DNA of 64,000 bases. Origin: Agrococcus carbonis. Lineage in GTDB: Bacteria > Actinomycetota > Actinomycetes > Actinomycetales > Microbacteriaceae. The position numbers and the translations under genes are program-made. Under the pieces are notes generated by a model, which was not told where the DNA came from, ran no database searches, and saw only the letters and a list, made by a program, of their open reading frames with translations. The DNA is taken from assembly GCF_900104705.1 (NCBI RefSeq), contig NZ_LT629734.1:2666001-2730000 (forward strand). The letters run 5' to 3'. Shown here in pieces: positions 10,510 through 19,697 of the stretch (positions are counted from its first letter, which is position 1; each line of letters begins with the position of its first letter).

Positions 10510-10556
10510 GCTACCCCTGGAGCCCGCGCTGCGCCGCGCTACCCCTGGAGCCCGCG
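10510..10556. repeat. Duplicated 19-bp end of the M3 peptidase gene
   Basis: The 19-mer GCTACCCCTGGAGCCCGCG occurs at 10510-10528 and again at 10538-10556. The second copy holds the stop and last codons of dcp; the first is in the short gap before the aspartate dehydrogenase start. This looks like a small tandem duplication of the gene end. Confidence 0.8.
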
Positions 10557-12572
10557 GCGCTCGAGCAGCGGCGCGATCTCGGCGTCGCGGCCGCGGAAGT
10601 CGCGGAACGCCTCGAGCGGATCCTTCGAGCCGCCGACGCCCAGCAGCCGCTCGCGGAACCGCTGCCCGGCCTCGCGGATGGACGGCTGCTGCTTGAACCA
10701 CTCGACGGTGTCGGCGTCCATGACCTCCGACCAGATGTAGGAGTAGTAGCCCGCCGAGTAGCCGCCCGAGAACACGTGCTGGAAGTAGCCGGTCGAGTAG
10801 CGCGTCGGCACCGTCTCGCTCAGCAGGCCCACGGCGTCGAGGGCGTCGCGCTCGAATGCCGCGACATCCGTCACCTCATCGCCCGCGGTGCGCGCGTGCC
10901 ACGCCTGGTCGAGCAGCGCGGCGGCGAGGTACTCGCTCGTGTCGTGCCCCTGGTTGAACGACTCCGACGCCTGCAGCCGCTCGATGACGTCGGCCGGCAG
11001 CGGCTCGCCCGTCTCGATGTGCTTGGCGTAGTGGTCGACGATGCCGGGCCACAGCATCCACATCTCGTTCACCTGGCTCGGGAACTCGACGAAGTCGCGG
11101 AAGACGTTCGTGCCGCCGAGCGACGGGTAGGTGACGCGCGCGAAGAGCCCGTGCAGCGCGTGCCCGAACTCGTGGAAGAGGGTCGTCGTCTCGTCGAACG
11201 TCAGCAGCGTCGGCGTGCCGGCCGGGGGCTTCGGCACGTTGAGGTTGTTCATCACGACGGTCGGCTGCCCCAGCAGCGCGTTCTGCTGGATGAGCGAGTT
11301 CATCCACGCGCCGCCGCGCTTCGAGTCGCGCGTGTAGAGGTCGAGCAGGTAGAGGCCGACCTCGGAGCCGTCCTCGTCGCGCACCTCGAACACCCGCACG
11401 TCCGGGTGGTAGCCGACGAGGTCGTGACGCTCCTCGAACGTGATGCCGTACACCTGGGTCGCGGCGTAGAAGACGCCGTCCCACAGCACGCGCTCGGCCT
11501 CGAAGTAGGGCCGCAGCGCCGCGGTGTCGACGTCGAAGCGGGCGGTGCGCTCCTTCTCGGTCCAGTAGTCCCAGTCCCACGCGGCGAGCTCGTACGACTC
11601 GCCCGCCGACTCGATCTGCGCCTGGAGCGCCGCCGCCTCTGCGCGCGCGTTGACAGCCGCGGGGGCGGCGAGCCGCGTGAGCATCGCCATGACGGCGTCG
11701 GGGGAGCCGGCGGTCTCGTCGGCGGTGATCGCGTGCGCGTGCGTGGCGAACCCCAGCAGCTGCGCGCGCTCGGCGCGGAGCGCGGTGAGCTCGAGCACGG
11801 TCGCGCGGTTGTCGTGCTCGTTGCCGCGCGTGCCGCGCGCGAGCGAGGCCTCCATGATGCGGCGCCGCACGTCGCGGTTCGTGAGCGACGCGAGCCACGG
11901 GTGGCCCGAGAACAGCGGGAGGGTGACGAGGTGCTTGCCCTCGAGGCCTCGGTCGGCGGCGGCGGCCGCGGCGGCCTGGATCTCACCGTCCGAGAGGCCG
12001 TCGAGCTCGGCGGCGTCGTCGATCACGACCGCGAGGTCGTTGGTGTCGGCCTGCAGGTGCTTGTCGAAGCGCGTCGTGAGCGTCGCGATCTGCTGGTTGA
12101 GCTCCTTGAGCCGCTCGCGCGCCGCATCGTCGAGGCCCGCGCCCGCCACGGTCATCTCGGTGTGCTGGCGCTGCACGAGGTAGCGCTGCTCCGCGGTCCA
12201 GGATGCGTCGGGCTGCTCGTGCAGGGCGCGCACGCGCGCGTAGAGGCGCGGGTCGAGCGTGATCGAGTCGGCGTGCGCGGCGAAGCGCGGCGCGTAGCGT
12301 TCCTCGAGCTCCTCGAGGAACGGCGTCGAATCGGTCGAGGTCATGCTCCAGAACACGTGCGCGACGCGCGAGAGCGTCTGGCCGCTGCGCTCGAGCGCCT
12401 CGATCGTGTTCTCGAACGTGGGCGCGTCGTCGGCCTCGACGATCGCCTGCACCTCGCGCGTCTGCTCCTCGAAGCCCGCCTCGAGCGCCTCCTCGTAGTG
12501 CTCGTCGCGGATGTCGGCGAACGGCGGCAGCTGGTAGGGGAGCGCGCTGGGCGTCAGGAAGGGGTTGGTCAT
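10539..12572 (-). CDS. dcp: Peptidyl-dipeptidase Dcp, M3 family metallopeptidase
   Basis: Zinc oligopeptidase that trims dipeptides or digests short peptides in the cytoplasm. 677 aa, the usual length. The zinc-binding HEFGHALHGLF motif lies near residues 465-475, followed by the third ligand region FVEFPSQVNEMW. The N-terminal PFLTPSALPYQLPPFADIRDEHY is typical of Dcp rather than PepF. The start is set at ATG 12572, which opens MTNPFL; longer frames add 30 residues overlapping the divergent methyltransferase promoter and are unlikely. No signal peptide is visible. Confidence 0.93.
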   Translation of the reverse strand: MTNPFLTPSALPYQLPPFADIRDEHYEEALEAGFEEQTREVQAIVEADDAPTFENTIEALERSGQTLSRVAHVFWSMTSTDSTPFLEELEERYAPRFAAHADSITLDPRLYARVRALHEQPDASWTAEQRYLVQRQHTEMTVAGAGLDDAARERLKELNQQIATLTTRFDKHLQADTNDLAVVIDDAAELDGLSDGEIQAAAAAAADRGLEGKHLVTLPLFSGHPWLASLTNRDVRRRIMEASLARGTRGNEHDNRATVLELTALRAERAQLLGFATHAHAITADETAGSPDAVMAMLTRLAAPAAVNARAEAAALQAQIESAGESYELAAWDWDYWTEKERTARFDVDTAALRPYFEAERVLWDGVFYAATQVYGITFEERHDLVGYHPDVRVFEVRDEDGSEVGLYLLDLYTRDSKRGGAWMNSLIQQNALLGQPTVVMNNLNVPKPPAGTPTLLTFDETTTLFHEFGHALHGLFARVTYPSLGGTNVFRDFVEFPSQVNEMWMLWPGIVDHYAKHIETGEPLPADVIERLQASESFNQGHDTSEYLAAALLDQAWHARTAGDEVTDVAAFERDALDAVGLLSETVPTRYSTGYFQHVFSGGYSAGYYSYIWSEVMDADTVEWFKQQPSIREAGQRFRERLLGVGGSKDPLEAFRDFRGRDAEIAPLLERRGLQG

Positions 12573-12625
12573 GCGATCCACCCTAAGCGGCGGCCGAGGC
12601 AGCGACTTGGCTATACAGTCTGCGT

Positions 12626-13420
12626 ATGACCGCTGCAACCTACACGCATGGCCACCACGCATCCGTGGTGGCCGCGCATGCCGCCCGCACCGTCGCGAAC
12701 TCCGCCGCCTACCTGTCGCCGCTCGTGGAGCCGGGCATGCGGATCCTCGACGTGGGCTGCGGGCCGGGGTCGATCACGATCGACCTCGCCCGTCGGGTGG
12801 GGGATGCGGGGCTCGTCGTGGGCATCGACGCGAGCGCCGAGGTGGTCGAGACCGCGCGTGCCGCGGCGGCGGAGGCCGGGATCGTCAACGCCGTCTTCGA
12901 GGTCGGCGACGCCTACGACCCCACGCCCGCCGAGCGCTACGACATCGTGCACGCGCACCAGGTGCTGCAGCATCTCGGCGACCCGGTCGCGGCGCTGCGC
13001 GCGTGGCGGGCGGTCGGCGAGGTGGTCGCGGCGCGCGACGTCGTCTACTCGGCGACCACGATCCATCCGCTCACGCCCGAGCTCGCGCGCTGGCGCGACC
13101 TCGTCGGCCGGCTGCAGTCGGCGAACGGCGGCGACGGCGACGCGGGAGCCAAGCTGAAGGCGTGGGCGCGGGCCGCGGGCTTCACGAGCATCGAGACCGA
13201 CGTCGAGACGTGGTGCTTCGAGACGCAGCGGGGCCGGGACTTCTGGGGCGGGCAGTGGGTCGAGCGCGCGCTGCACTCGGCCTTCGCCGACGGCACCGAG
13301 CGGCTCGGGCTCGCGGATGCGGCGGAGCGCCAGGCGATCTCCGACGCGTGGGCGGCGTGGCAGCGCGACGAGGACGGCTGGATGGCCATGCTGCACGGGT
13401 GGATCCTCGCGCGGGAGTGA
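12626..13420 (+). CDS. Class I SAM-dependent methyltransferase
   Basis: Methyltransferase of unknown substrate, 264 aa. The SAM-binding motif I is ILDVGCGPGSITIDLA (about residues 39-54), followed by motif II acid VVGIDASAEVVE and motif post-I/III segments YDIVHAHQVLQHLGDP. The C-terminal half is Trp-rich and resembles small-molecule (UbiE/biotin-like) methyltransferases. TATACA at 12612-12617 lies 8 nt before ATG 12626 with no RBS, indicating a leaderless mRNA. It diverges from dcp and converges on the 77-aa gene, with a repeat pair between. Confidence 0.85.
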   Translation: MTAATYTHGHHASVVAAHAARTVANSAAYLSPLVEPGMRILDVGCGPGSITIDLARRVGDAGLVVGIDASAEVVETARAAAAEAGIVNAVFEVGDAYDPTPAERYDIVHAHQVLQHLGDPVAALRAWRAVGEVVAARDVVYSATTIHPLTPELARWRDLVGRLQSANGGDGDAGAKLKAWARAAGFTSIETDVETWCFETQRGRDFWGGQWVERALHSAFADGTERLGLADAAERQAISDAWAAWQRDEDGWMAMLHGWILARE

Positions 13421-13430
13421 CGCCACGCTC

Positions 13431-13620
13431 GGTCGTCGAGTAGCCCCGAAGGGGCGTATCGAGACGCAGGTGATGGGTCTCGATACGGCCGGCTACGCCG
13501 GCCTACTCGACCAGCGTGACCACACTCGGTCGTCGAGGAGCCCCGAAGGGGCGTATCGAGACGCGGGTGGCGGGTCTCGATACGGCCGGCTGCGCCGACC
13601 TAGTCGACCAGCGTGGCGGA
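13431..13620. repeat. Two tandem copies of a 97-bp palindromic intergenic element
   Basis: Copies start at 13431 and 13528. Each has an arm reading GTCGAGTAGCCCCGAAGGGG then TATCGAGAC, a short spacer, then GTCTCGATA and a complementary arm ending CTACTCGAC, plus internal hairpins CCCCGAAGGGG and GCCGGCTACGCCGGC. It fills the gap between two convergent genes; a half element of the same family lies at 32733-32766 and a relative at 44597. Confidence 0.85.
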
Positions 13621-13621
13621 C

Positions 13622-13855
13622 CTACGGCTGCTCGCGCGTGACGAGCACGTCGTCCCCGTCGAGCCGGATCGTCGTGCCGTCGTCGAGCTCGACGACGGGC
13701 TGGCCCTCGAGGAAGGTGAGCGTCCACCGCCACGCGGCGGTGTCGGCGCCGAGCTCGACGAGCGTGCGCTCCTCGTCGGCGATCGCCGCGCGCATCGCGA
13801 CCGGCACCGCGGCCGGCGGCTCGCCGCCGACCGGCCAGCGGGTGCCGATCTGCAT
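13622..13855 (-). CDS. Hypothetical 77-aa protein coupled to valS
   Basis: Small cytoplasmic-looking protein of unknown function (77 aa). Its ATG at 13855 overlaps the valS stop (TGATG), so it is translationally coupled to valyl-tRNA synthetase. No signal peptide or membrane segment. The sequence alternates acidic and hydrophobic residues (WRWTLTFLEGQPVVELDDGTT), suggesting a beta-rich fold. Codon use matches its neighbours, supporting a real gene. Confidence 0.65.
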   Translation of the reverse strand: MQIGTRWPVGGEPPAAVPVAMRAAIADEERTLVELGADTAAWRWTLTFLEGQPVVELDDGTTIRLDGDDVLVTREQP

Positions 13856-16455
13856 CAGGCCTCCTCGAGCACGATCTCGCGCACGGCGAGCTCGTCCGCC
13901 TCGACGAGCTCGAGGTCCTGGATGCGGCCGACGGCGCGCAGGTCGCCGGCGGCGGCCTCGAGGTGCTCGCGGAGCGCCCCGGGGACGGCGATGACGGCCG
14001 ACGCGACGGGCGTCTTCTGGCTCGCCTTCGCATCCGTCTTCGCCCGGCGGATGCCGATGAGCGCGCGGCCCACCGTGTCGAGCATCCCGGTCGCCCCCGC
14101 GCCGAGCTCGCCGTTGCCGAGCTCCTCGGGCGTCGGCCACGCGCTCACGTGGATCGAGCCCTCGTGCGACCACGACCAGACCTCTTCGGTCGCGAACGGC
14201 AGGAATGGCGCGAGCAGGCGCAGCTGCACGTCGATCGCGAGGCGCAGCGCCGCGATCGCCGAGCCGCGTCCGGCCGCCTCGCCCGTGTAGGCGCGCTCCT
14301 TGACGAGCTCGAGGTAGTCGTCGCAGAACGTCCAGAAGAAGCCTTCCGTCACCTCGAGGGCCTTGGCGTGGTCGTACGACTCGAACGCGCGCGTCGCGGC
14401 GCGCACGACGTCGGCGAGCTCGGCGAGCATCTCGCGGTCGAGCCGCTCGGTCACGTCACCGGGCTGACCCTCCATCGAGAGCACGAACTTCGCGGCGTTC
14501 AGCACCTTCATCGCGAGGCGCCGGCCGATCTTGATCATCTTCGGGTTCTGCGGGTCGAGCGTCGCGTCGACGCCGAGCCGCGACGACGCCGCCCAGTAGC
14601 GCACGCCGTCGGAGCCGTGCTCCTCGAGCATGCCGAGGGGCGTGACGACGTTGCCCTTCGACTTCGACATCTTCTTGCGGTCGGGGTCGAGGATCCAGCC
14701 CGAGAGCGCCGCGTGCTTCCACGGGGCCCGGCCGTCCTCGAACATCGAGCGCAGCAGGGTCGAGAAGAGCCAGGTGCGGATGATGTCCTGGCCCTGCGGC
14801 CGCAGGTCGAACGGGGTGATCTGCTGCCACAGCGCCGAGTCGTCGGCCCAGCCGCCGGCGAGCTGCGGGGTGAGCGACGACGTCGCCCACGTGTCCATGA
14901 TGTCGACCTCGCCCTCGAAGCCGCCCGGTGCGCCGCGCTGCGACTCGTCGAAGCCCGCGGGCACGTCGGTCGAGGGGTCGAGGGGCAGCTGGTCGGGCGT
15001 CGGCAGCAGCACGTCGCCGGGGATGCGCTCGCCCGCCTCGTCGAGGCGGTACCAGACCGGGATCGGCACACCGAAGAAGCGCTGGCGCGAGATGAGCCAG
15101 TCGCCGTTGAGGCCCTGCACCCAGTTCTCGTAGCGCGTGCGCATGTGCTCGGGGTGCCACGCGATCTCGCGCCCGTGCCCGATGAGCCGCTCCTGCAGCT
15201 CGGTGTCGCGACCGCCGTTCTTGATGTACCACTGCAGCGTCGAGACGATCTCGAGCGGCTTGTCGCCCTTCTCGTAGAACTTCACCGGGTGCTGGATGGG
15301 CTTGGGGTCGCCCACCATGCGGCCGGCGGCCTGCAGCTGCTCGACCATCGCCTTCTTCGCGCTGAAGACGGTCTTCCCGGCGAGCTCCGCGTAGGCGGCC
15401 TTCGCCGCGTCGCTCGCGAGCGCCTCGGGGGCCTCGGCGACGAAGCGGCCGTCGAAGCCGATCACCGAGCGGCTCGGCAGGTCGAGCTCGCGCCACCAGA
15501 TGACGTCGGTCACGTCGCCGAACGTGCAGATCATCGCGACGCCCGTGCCCTTGTCGACCTGGGCGAGCTCGTGCGCGACGAACGGCACCTCGACGCCGAA
15601 CACCGGCGTCGTCACCGTCGTGCCGAACAGGTGGCGGTAGCGCTCGTCGTCGGGGTGCGCGACGACGGCGACGCACGAGGGCAGCAGCTCCGGCCGCGTC
15701 GTCTCGATGCGGAGGTCGCCCTCCTCGCTCGTGAAGAGCAGCGTGTGGTACGCGCCGGGCTGCTCGCGATCCTCGAGCTCGGCCTGGGCCACCGCGGTGC
15801 GGAACGTGACGTCCCACAGCGTCGGCGCATCCGCCTGGTACGCCTCGCCCCGCTCGAGGTTGCGCAGGAACGCGAGCTGCGACGTGCGCCGGGCGTCGTC
15901 GGAGATCGTGCGGTACGACTGCTGCCAGTCGACCGAGAGCCCGAGCGTGCGCCACAGGTGCTCGAACTTCTCCTCGTCCTCCTCGGTGAGGCGCTCGCAC
16001 AGCTCGATGAAGTTGCGGCGCGAGACGGGCACCTGGTCGGCGGCCTTCGCGCTCTTGCCCTCGCCGCCCTCCTGCGGGGGCGTGAAGTCGGGGTCGTACG
16101 CGAGCGTCGGGTCGACGCGCACGCCGTAGTAGTTCTGCACGCGGCGCTCGGTCGGGAGGCCGTTGTCGTCCCAGCCCATGGGGTAGAAGACGTGCTTGCC
16201 GCGCATGCGCTGGTAGCGCGCGATGAGGTCGGTGTGCGTGTAGGAGAACACGTGGCCGACGTGCAGCGAGCCCGATGCGGTCGGCGGCGGCGTGTCGATC
16301 GAGTAGATCGCGTCGCGCTCGAGCGGGGCGCCGTCGGCGCCGACGCCATCGAAGCGGTAGGTGCCGGCCTCCTCCCAGCGCTGGCCCCACTTCTCCTCGA
16401 GTCCTTCGAGGGCGGGCTTCTCGGGCATGCCGGATGCGGCGGGCTGGGCGCTCAT
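13855..16455 (-). CDS. valS: Valine-tRNA ligase
   Basis: Class I aminoacyl-tRNA synthetase that charges tRNA-Val and edits misactivated threonine. 866 aa from ATG 16455. The HIGH-type motif is SLHVGHV (about residue 54), the KMSKS motif is DRKKMSKSKGNV (about residue 598), and a CP1 editing domain lies between. The chain ends soon after the anticodon-binding domain without a long C-terminal coiled coil, so it belongs to the shorter ValRS type found in this group of actinobacteria. A small membrane protein is encoded just upstream and a 77-aa protein is coupled downstream. Confidence 0.97.
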   Translation of the reverse strand: MSAQPAASGMPEKPALEGLEEKWGQRWEEAGTYRFDGVGADGAPLERDAIYSIDTPPPTASGSLHVGHVFSYTHTDLIARYQRMRGKHVFYPMGWDDNGLPTERRVQNYYGVRVDPTLAYDPDFTPPQEGGEGKSAKAADQVPVSRRNFIELCERLTEEDEEKFEHLWRTLGLSVDWQQSYRTISDDARRTSQLAFLRNLERGEAYQADAPTLWDVTFRTAVAQAELEDREQPGAYHTLLFTSEEGDLRIETTRPELLPSCVAVVAHPDDERYRHLFGTTVTTPVFGVEVPFVAHELAQVDKGTGVAMICTFGDVTDVIWWRELDLPSRSVIGFDGRFVAEAPEALASDAAKAAYAELAGKTVFSAKKAMVEQLQAAGRMVGDPKPIQHPVKFYEKGDKPLEIVSTLQWYIKNGGRDTELQERLIGHGREIAWHPEHMRTRYENWVQGLNGDWLISRQRFFGVPIPVWYRLDEAGERIPGDVLLPTPDQLPLDPSTDVPAGFDESQRGAPGGFEGEVDIMDTWATSSLTPQLAGGWADDSALWQQITPFDLRPQGQDIIRTWLFSTLLRSMFEDGRAPWKHAALSGWILDPDRKKMSKSKGNVVTPLGMLEEHGSDGVRYWAASSRLGVDATLDPQNPKMIKIGRRLAMKVLNAAKFVLSMEGQPGDVTERLDREMLAELADVVRAATRAFESYDHAKALEVTEGFFWTFCDDYLELVKERAYTGEAAGRGSAIAALRLAIDVQLRLLAPFLPFATEEVWSWSHEGSIHVSAWPTPEELGNGELGAGATGMLDTVGRALIGIRRAKTDAKASQKTPVASAVIAVPGALREHLEAAAGDLRAVGRIQDLELVEADELAVREIVLEEA

Positions 16456-16534
16456 GGCGTCTCGCTTTCGATGTGCGCGGCTTCGCGTCTGCGCCGCTCG
16501 TGCGGCATGAAGCCTGGTTGTTGCTCGTCCGATC

Positions 16535-16729
16535 CTACGCGCGCTCGCGCCCGCTGCGGCGCATCCGCCACTGCACGAGCGCGGTGAGCCCGAGGGCGAC
16601 GGCGGCGATCCCGAACGCGACGCGGCCGAACGTGTCCTCCTGCAGCAGCGCGGCGAGCGCGAAGCAGACGGCGGCGACGATCGGCACCCACAGGGGCGCG
16701 GGCTTGGGGGAGCGGGCCATGCGATCCAC
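16535..16729 (-). CDS. Small two-helix membrane protein upstream of valS
   Basis: 64-aa protein (61 aa if ATG 16720 is used) with two hydrophobic helices, LWVPIVAAVCFALAALL and VAFGIAAVALGLTALV, and an Arg-rich C-terminus. Function unknown. It precedes valS by 79 nt on the same strand and diverges from the fructosamine kinase gene. Confidence 0.7.
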   Translation of the reverse strand: MDRMARSPKPAPLWVPIVAAVCFALAALLQEDTFGRVAFGIAAVALGLTALVQWRMRRSGRERA

Positions 16730-16773
16730 GCTAGCGGGGCGGATGCCGTGGGGCGCGCTCGTAGGGTCGGGGC

Positions 16774-17550
16774 ATGGACGTCGTCAAGACCGGCCCGGCC
16801 TCGGCCCTCGGCATGGAGGCCGCGGGCCTCGCGTGGCTCGCCGAGGCGGAGCCGCACGGGGGCACGCGCATCGCGCGGGCGCGACTGGACGGCGAGGCGC
16901 TGCGGGTCGCGCACGTCGCAGCGGCGCCGGCGACGGCGGAGCGCGCCGAGGCGCTCGGGCGCAGCCTCGCCGCGCTCCACGCGCACGGCGCCGTGTGGCA
17001 CTGCTGCCCGCCGAGCGGCGCCGTCGCGCCCTTCGAGGTCGGCTCGTCGCGCACGCCGCTCGCGCCCGAGCCCGCGGGCGAAGGGTGGGGCGAGGCGTGG
17101 GCGGCGACCGCCGTGCGGCCGATCCTCGAGCGCTGCATCGCGCTCGGCAGGTTCGACGCGGCGGATGCGCGGGTCGTCGCCCGCGCGGTCGACCGCATGG
17201 CCGAGGGCGCGTTCGACGCGCCGCAGCCCGCGCTCGTCGCGGGGGTCGCGCGCATCCACGGCGACCTGTGGAGCGGGAACGTGCTGTGGTCGGATGTCGA
17301 CACCGGGGCGGTGCTCATCGACCCGCACGCGCAGGGCGGGCACGCGGAGACCGACCTCGCGATGCTCGCGCTCTTCGGGCTGCCGAGGCTCGAGACGGTG
17401 CTCGCCGCGTACGACGAGGCGTCGCCGCTCGCCGACGGCTGGCGCGAGCGCGTGCCGATGCAGCAGCTGCAGCCGCTCCTCGTGCACACGATGCTCTTCG
17501 GCGGCGGCTACGGCGCGCAGGCGGTCGCGGTCGCCCGCGCGCTGCGCTGA
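16774..17550 (+). CDS. Fructosamine kinase family protein
   Basis: Aminoglycoside-phosphotransferase-fold kinase of the fructosamine/ketosamine-3-kinase family, which phosphorylates sugar adducts on lysines so that they decay. 258 aa. The catalytic loop ARIHGDLWSGNVLW (about residues 164-177) and metal-binding LIDPHAQGGHAETDLAM (about 187-203) are intact. It starts at ATG 16774, 6 nt after a TAGGGT hexamer (16762-16767), as in other apparently leaderless genes here. Single-gene unit. Confidence 0.88.
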   Translation: MDVVKTGPASALGMEAAGLAWLAEAEPHGGTRIARARLDGEALRVAHVAAAPATAERAEALGRSLAALHAHGAVWHCCPPSGAVAPFEVGSSRTPLAPEPAGEGWGEAWAATAVRPILERCIALGRFDAADARVVARAVDRMAEGAFDAPQPALVAGVARIHGDLWSGNVLWSDVDTGAVLIDPHAQGGHAETDLAMLALFGLPRLETVLAAYDEASPLADGWRERVPMQQLQPLLVHTMLFGGGYGAQAVAVARALR

Positions 17551-17589
17551 CTGCGGCCGGCGCGCAGCGCACGTCCCGGCAGGCCGGGC

Positions 17590-18213
17590 TCAGCGGGGTC
17601 CGGGCACCTCGAGCAGCAGCGCGCGGCCGCGCTCGTGCCGCACGCCGAGCTGCGCGAGGAGCGCCTCGGCGGCCGGGAGCGCCTCGTCCTCGACGGTGAT
17701 GCGCAGGCCTGCCTCGGCGGCCGCGTAGTCGAGCGCGGGCTCGTAGCCGCCGGCGCGCAGCGCGTGCTCGATGCGAGGGGCGTCGGCGATGGGCACGGCT
17801 CCTGCGAGCTCGGTCGCGGGCACGCGCGCGAGCCGCCCCGCGGCGTCGAGCGCGTCGGCCGCGATGCCGCCGTAGGCGCGCACGAGCCCGCCGGTGCCGA
17901 GCTTGACGCCGCCGAACCAGCGCACGACGAGCACCGCGACGTCGGTGAGGTCGCGGCCGGCGATCGCGGCGAGGATCGGCGCCCCGGCGGTGCTCGCGGG
18001 CTCGCCGTCGTCGTTCGAGCGGCTCGCCTCGCCGTGCGGTCCGGCGACGGCGGCGCTGCACACGTGCCGCGCGTCGGGGTGCGCGCGGCGCGCGGCGCGC
18101 ACGAGCTCGGGGAGGTCGTCGAGGGAGCCGATGCGGTGGGCGGTCGCGAGGAACCGCGAGCGGGAGATCTCGATCTCGGCGCTCGCGGTCCGCGCGATCG
18201 TGGGCCTCGCCAT
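17590..18213 (-). CDS. YigZ/IMPACT family protein
   Basis: Two-domain IMPACT/YigZ family protein (207 aa). The N-terminal domain carries the family core DARHVCSAAVAGPHGEASRSNDDGE, split by the conserved AGAPIL, then VAVLVVRWFGGVKLGTGGL (about 98-116). The C-terminal part is a DUF1949-like ferredoxin fold. Eukaryotic IMPACT controls translation through GCN1; the bacterial role is unresolved. Start ATG 18213 begins MARPTIA. It converges with the fructosamine kinase, with a short CCCGG/CCGGG hairpin between. Confidence 0.9.
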   Translation of the reverse strand: MARPTIARTASAEIEISRSRFLATAHRIGSLDDLPELVRAARRAHPDARHVCSAAVAGPHGEASRSNDDGEPASTAGAPILAAIAGRDLTDVAVLVVRWFGGVKLGTGGLVRAYGGIAADALDAAGRLARVPATELAGAVPIADAPRIEHALRAGGYEPALDYAAAEAGLRITVEDEALPAAEALLAQLGVRHERGRALLLEVPGPR

Positions 18214-18275
18214 GCGTCCATCCTCGCCGATCCGCCGTCGGCGCGACCGGCGGGGCGGCGGATGCGCGCCGCGCG

Positions 18276-19625
18276 TCAGGCGGGCTCGGGCACCGTCTCG
18301 GCGACGGCCGCCTGCGCGGCGTCGGCGTCCTCGTCGCCGAGCTTGCGCATCCGGCCCGCGATGACCGCGCCGACGAGCGTGAGCGCCGAGAGCAGCGCCA
18401 GCACGAGCCCCGGGTGCCACCACGCCTCGTCGGTCGCGGCGCCGAGGGCGGCTGTGATGGAGGGGATGAAGCCCGAGAGCACGGCGGCGAGCGCGTACGC
18501 GACCGAGAGCGCGGAGTAGGCGTGGCGGCCGCGGAAGAGCTCCTGCATCGTGCCGCCGAGCGCCGCCCACGACGCGGTCGGCAGGATGCCGCCGATGATC
18601 ATAAGCGCGACGAGCACCGCGAAGGTCGCCGAGCCGAGCAGCCAGTAGATCGGGAACGCGATGAGCAGCGTGCCGAGCGCGCCGAGCGCGACGACGCGGG
18701 CCGAGCCGATGCGGGTCGCGAGCACGCCGAACAGCGGCACGGTCACGAACTGCAGCAGGCCGCCGATCGTCGCCGCGGTGAGCAGCTGCATCTCGTCGAA
18801 GCCGAGCGCCGTGACGCCGTAGCCCATCGTGTACGTGTTCATGAGCGAGTACGAGCCGATGCCGAGGAGGGCCACGAGGATCGCGACGCCGAAGGCCGCC
18901 GGCTGCGTGCGGATGGCCGCCCACACCGGGTTCTTGGCACGCTCGCCGCGCTCGGCGAGCTCTTTGAACACCGGCGTCTCGTCGATCGACCAGCGCAGGT
19001 AGAGCGAGACGGCGATGAGCGGGATCGCGATGAGGAACGGCACGCGCCAGCCCCACGCCGCCATCGCCTCGGGGCCGAGCCCGAAGAACATCGCGAGCAT
19101 GAGGCCGCCCGCGGCGACCGAGCCGATGGGGGAGCCGAGCTGCGGCAGCGACGCGAAGAACGGGCGCCGGCGGGCGTCGGCGTGCTCGGTGGCCAGCAGC
19201 ACCGCCCCGCCCCATTCGCCGCCGAGCGAGAGGCCCTGCACGATGCGCAGCACGACGAGCGCGACGGCGCCGAACGCCGCCCAGCCCTCGCCGGTGGGCA
19301 GGAGGCCCACGAGGCCCGTGGCGATGCCCATGAGCGTGATCGTGATGAGCAGCGTCGAGCGGCGGCCGATGCGGTCGCCGAGGTGGCCGAAGAGCACGGC
19401 GCCGATCGGCCGCACGACGAAGGCGATGCCGATCGTCGCGAAGGAGGCCAGGAGGGCCCCGGTCTCGCCGAGGGCCGAGAAGAAGAACGGCCCGGCGAAG
19501 AACGCCGCGAAGTACGAGTAGGCGTAGAAGTCGTACGACTCGAGCGCGGTGCCGACGGTCGCCGCGGCGGCGACGCGGCGCGTCGAGGTCGGCTGCCGCA
19601 GCGGTGCGGCTGGGATGGTGCTCAC
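18276..19625 (-). CDS. MFS transporter, metabolite:H+ symporter (MHS) type
   Basis: Twelve-helix major facilitator of the MHS/ProP-like branch (449 aa), a proton symporter for small organic acids or osmolytes. Markers: ALESYDFYAYSYFAAFF in helix 1, the loop 2-3 motif GHLGDRIGRRSTL and RIVQGLSLGGEWGGA in helix 4. GTG 19625 is chosen because GAGGAG stands 6 nt upstream; a longer frame lacks an RBS. It diverges from a TetR regulator that probably controls it. Substrate unknown. Confidence 0.9.
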   Translation of the reverse strand: MSTIPAAPLRQPTSTRRVAAAATVGTALESYDFYAYSYFAAFFAGPFFFSALGETGALLASFATIGIAFVVRPIGAVLFGHLGDRIGRRSTLLITITLMGIATGLVGLLPTGEGWAAFGAVALVVLRIVQGLSLGGEWGGAVLLATEHADARRRPFFASLPQLGSPIGSVAAGGLMLAMFFGLGPEAMAAWGWRVPFLIAIPLIAVSLYLRWSIDETPVFKELAERGERAKNPVWAAIRTQPAAFGVAILVALLGIGSYSLMNTYTMGYGVTALGFDEMQLLTAATIGGLLQFVTVPLFGVLATRIGSARVVALGALGTLLIAFPIYWLLGSATFAVLVALMIIGGILPTASWAALGGTMQELFRGRHAYSALSVAYALAAVLSGFIPSITAALGAATDEAWWHPGLVLALLSALTLVGAVIAGRMRKLGDEDADAAQAAVAETVPEPA

Positions 19626-19652
19626 GGATGCTCCTCGGTGCGCGGGTCGGCA

Positions 19653-19666
19653 CGATATCGGTACCG
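19653..19666. promoter_or_regulatory. Candidate operator between MFS transporter and TetR regulator
   Basis: Two overlapping 8-bp palindromes, CGATATCG and CGGTACCG, lie in the 72-bp divergent intergenic region. TetR proteins bind short palindromes in such positions. No second copy was seen, so this is a weak candidate. Confidence 0.35.
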
Positions 19667-19697
19667 GGTGCAACAATAGTCCTCAGGAGGGATTCCC

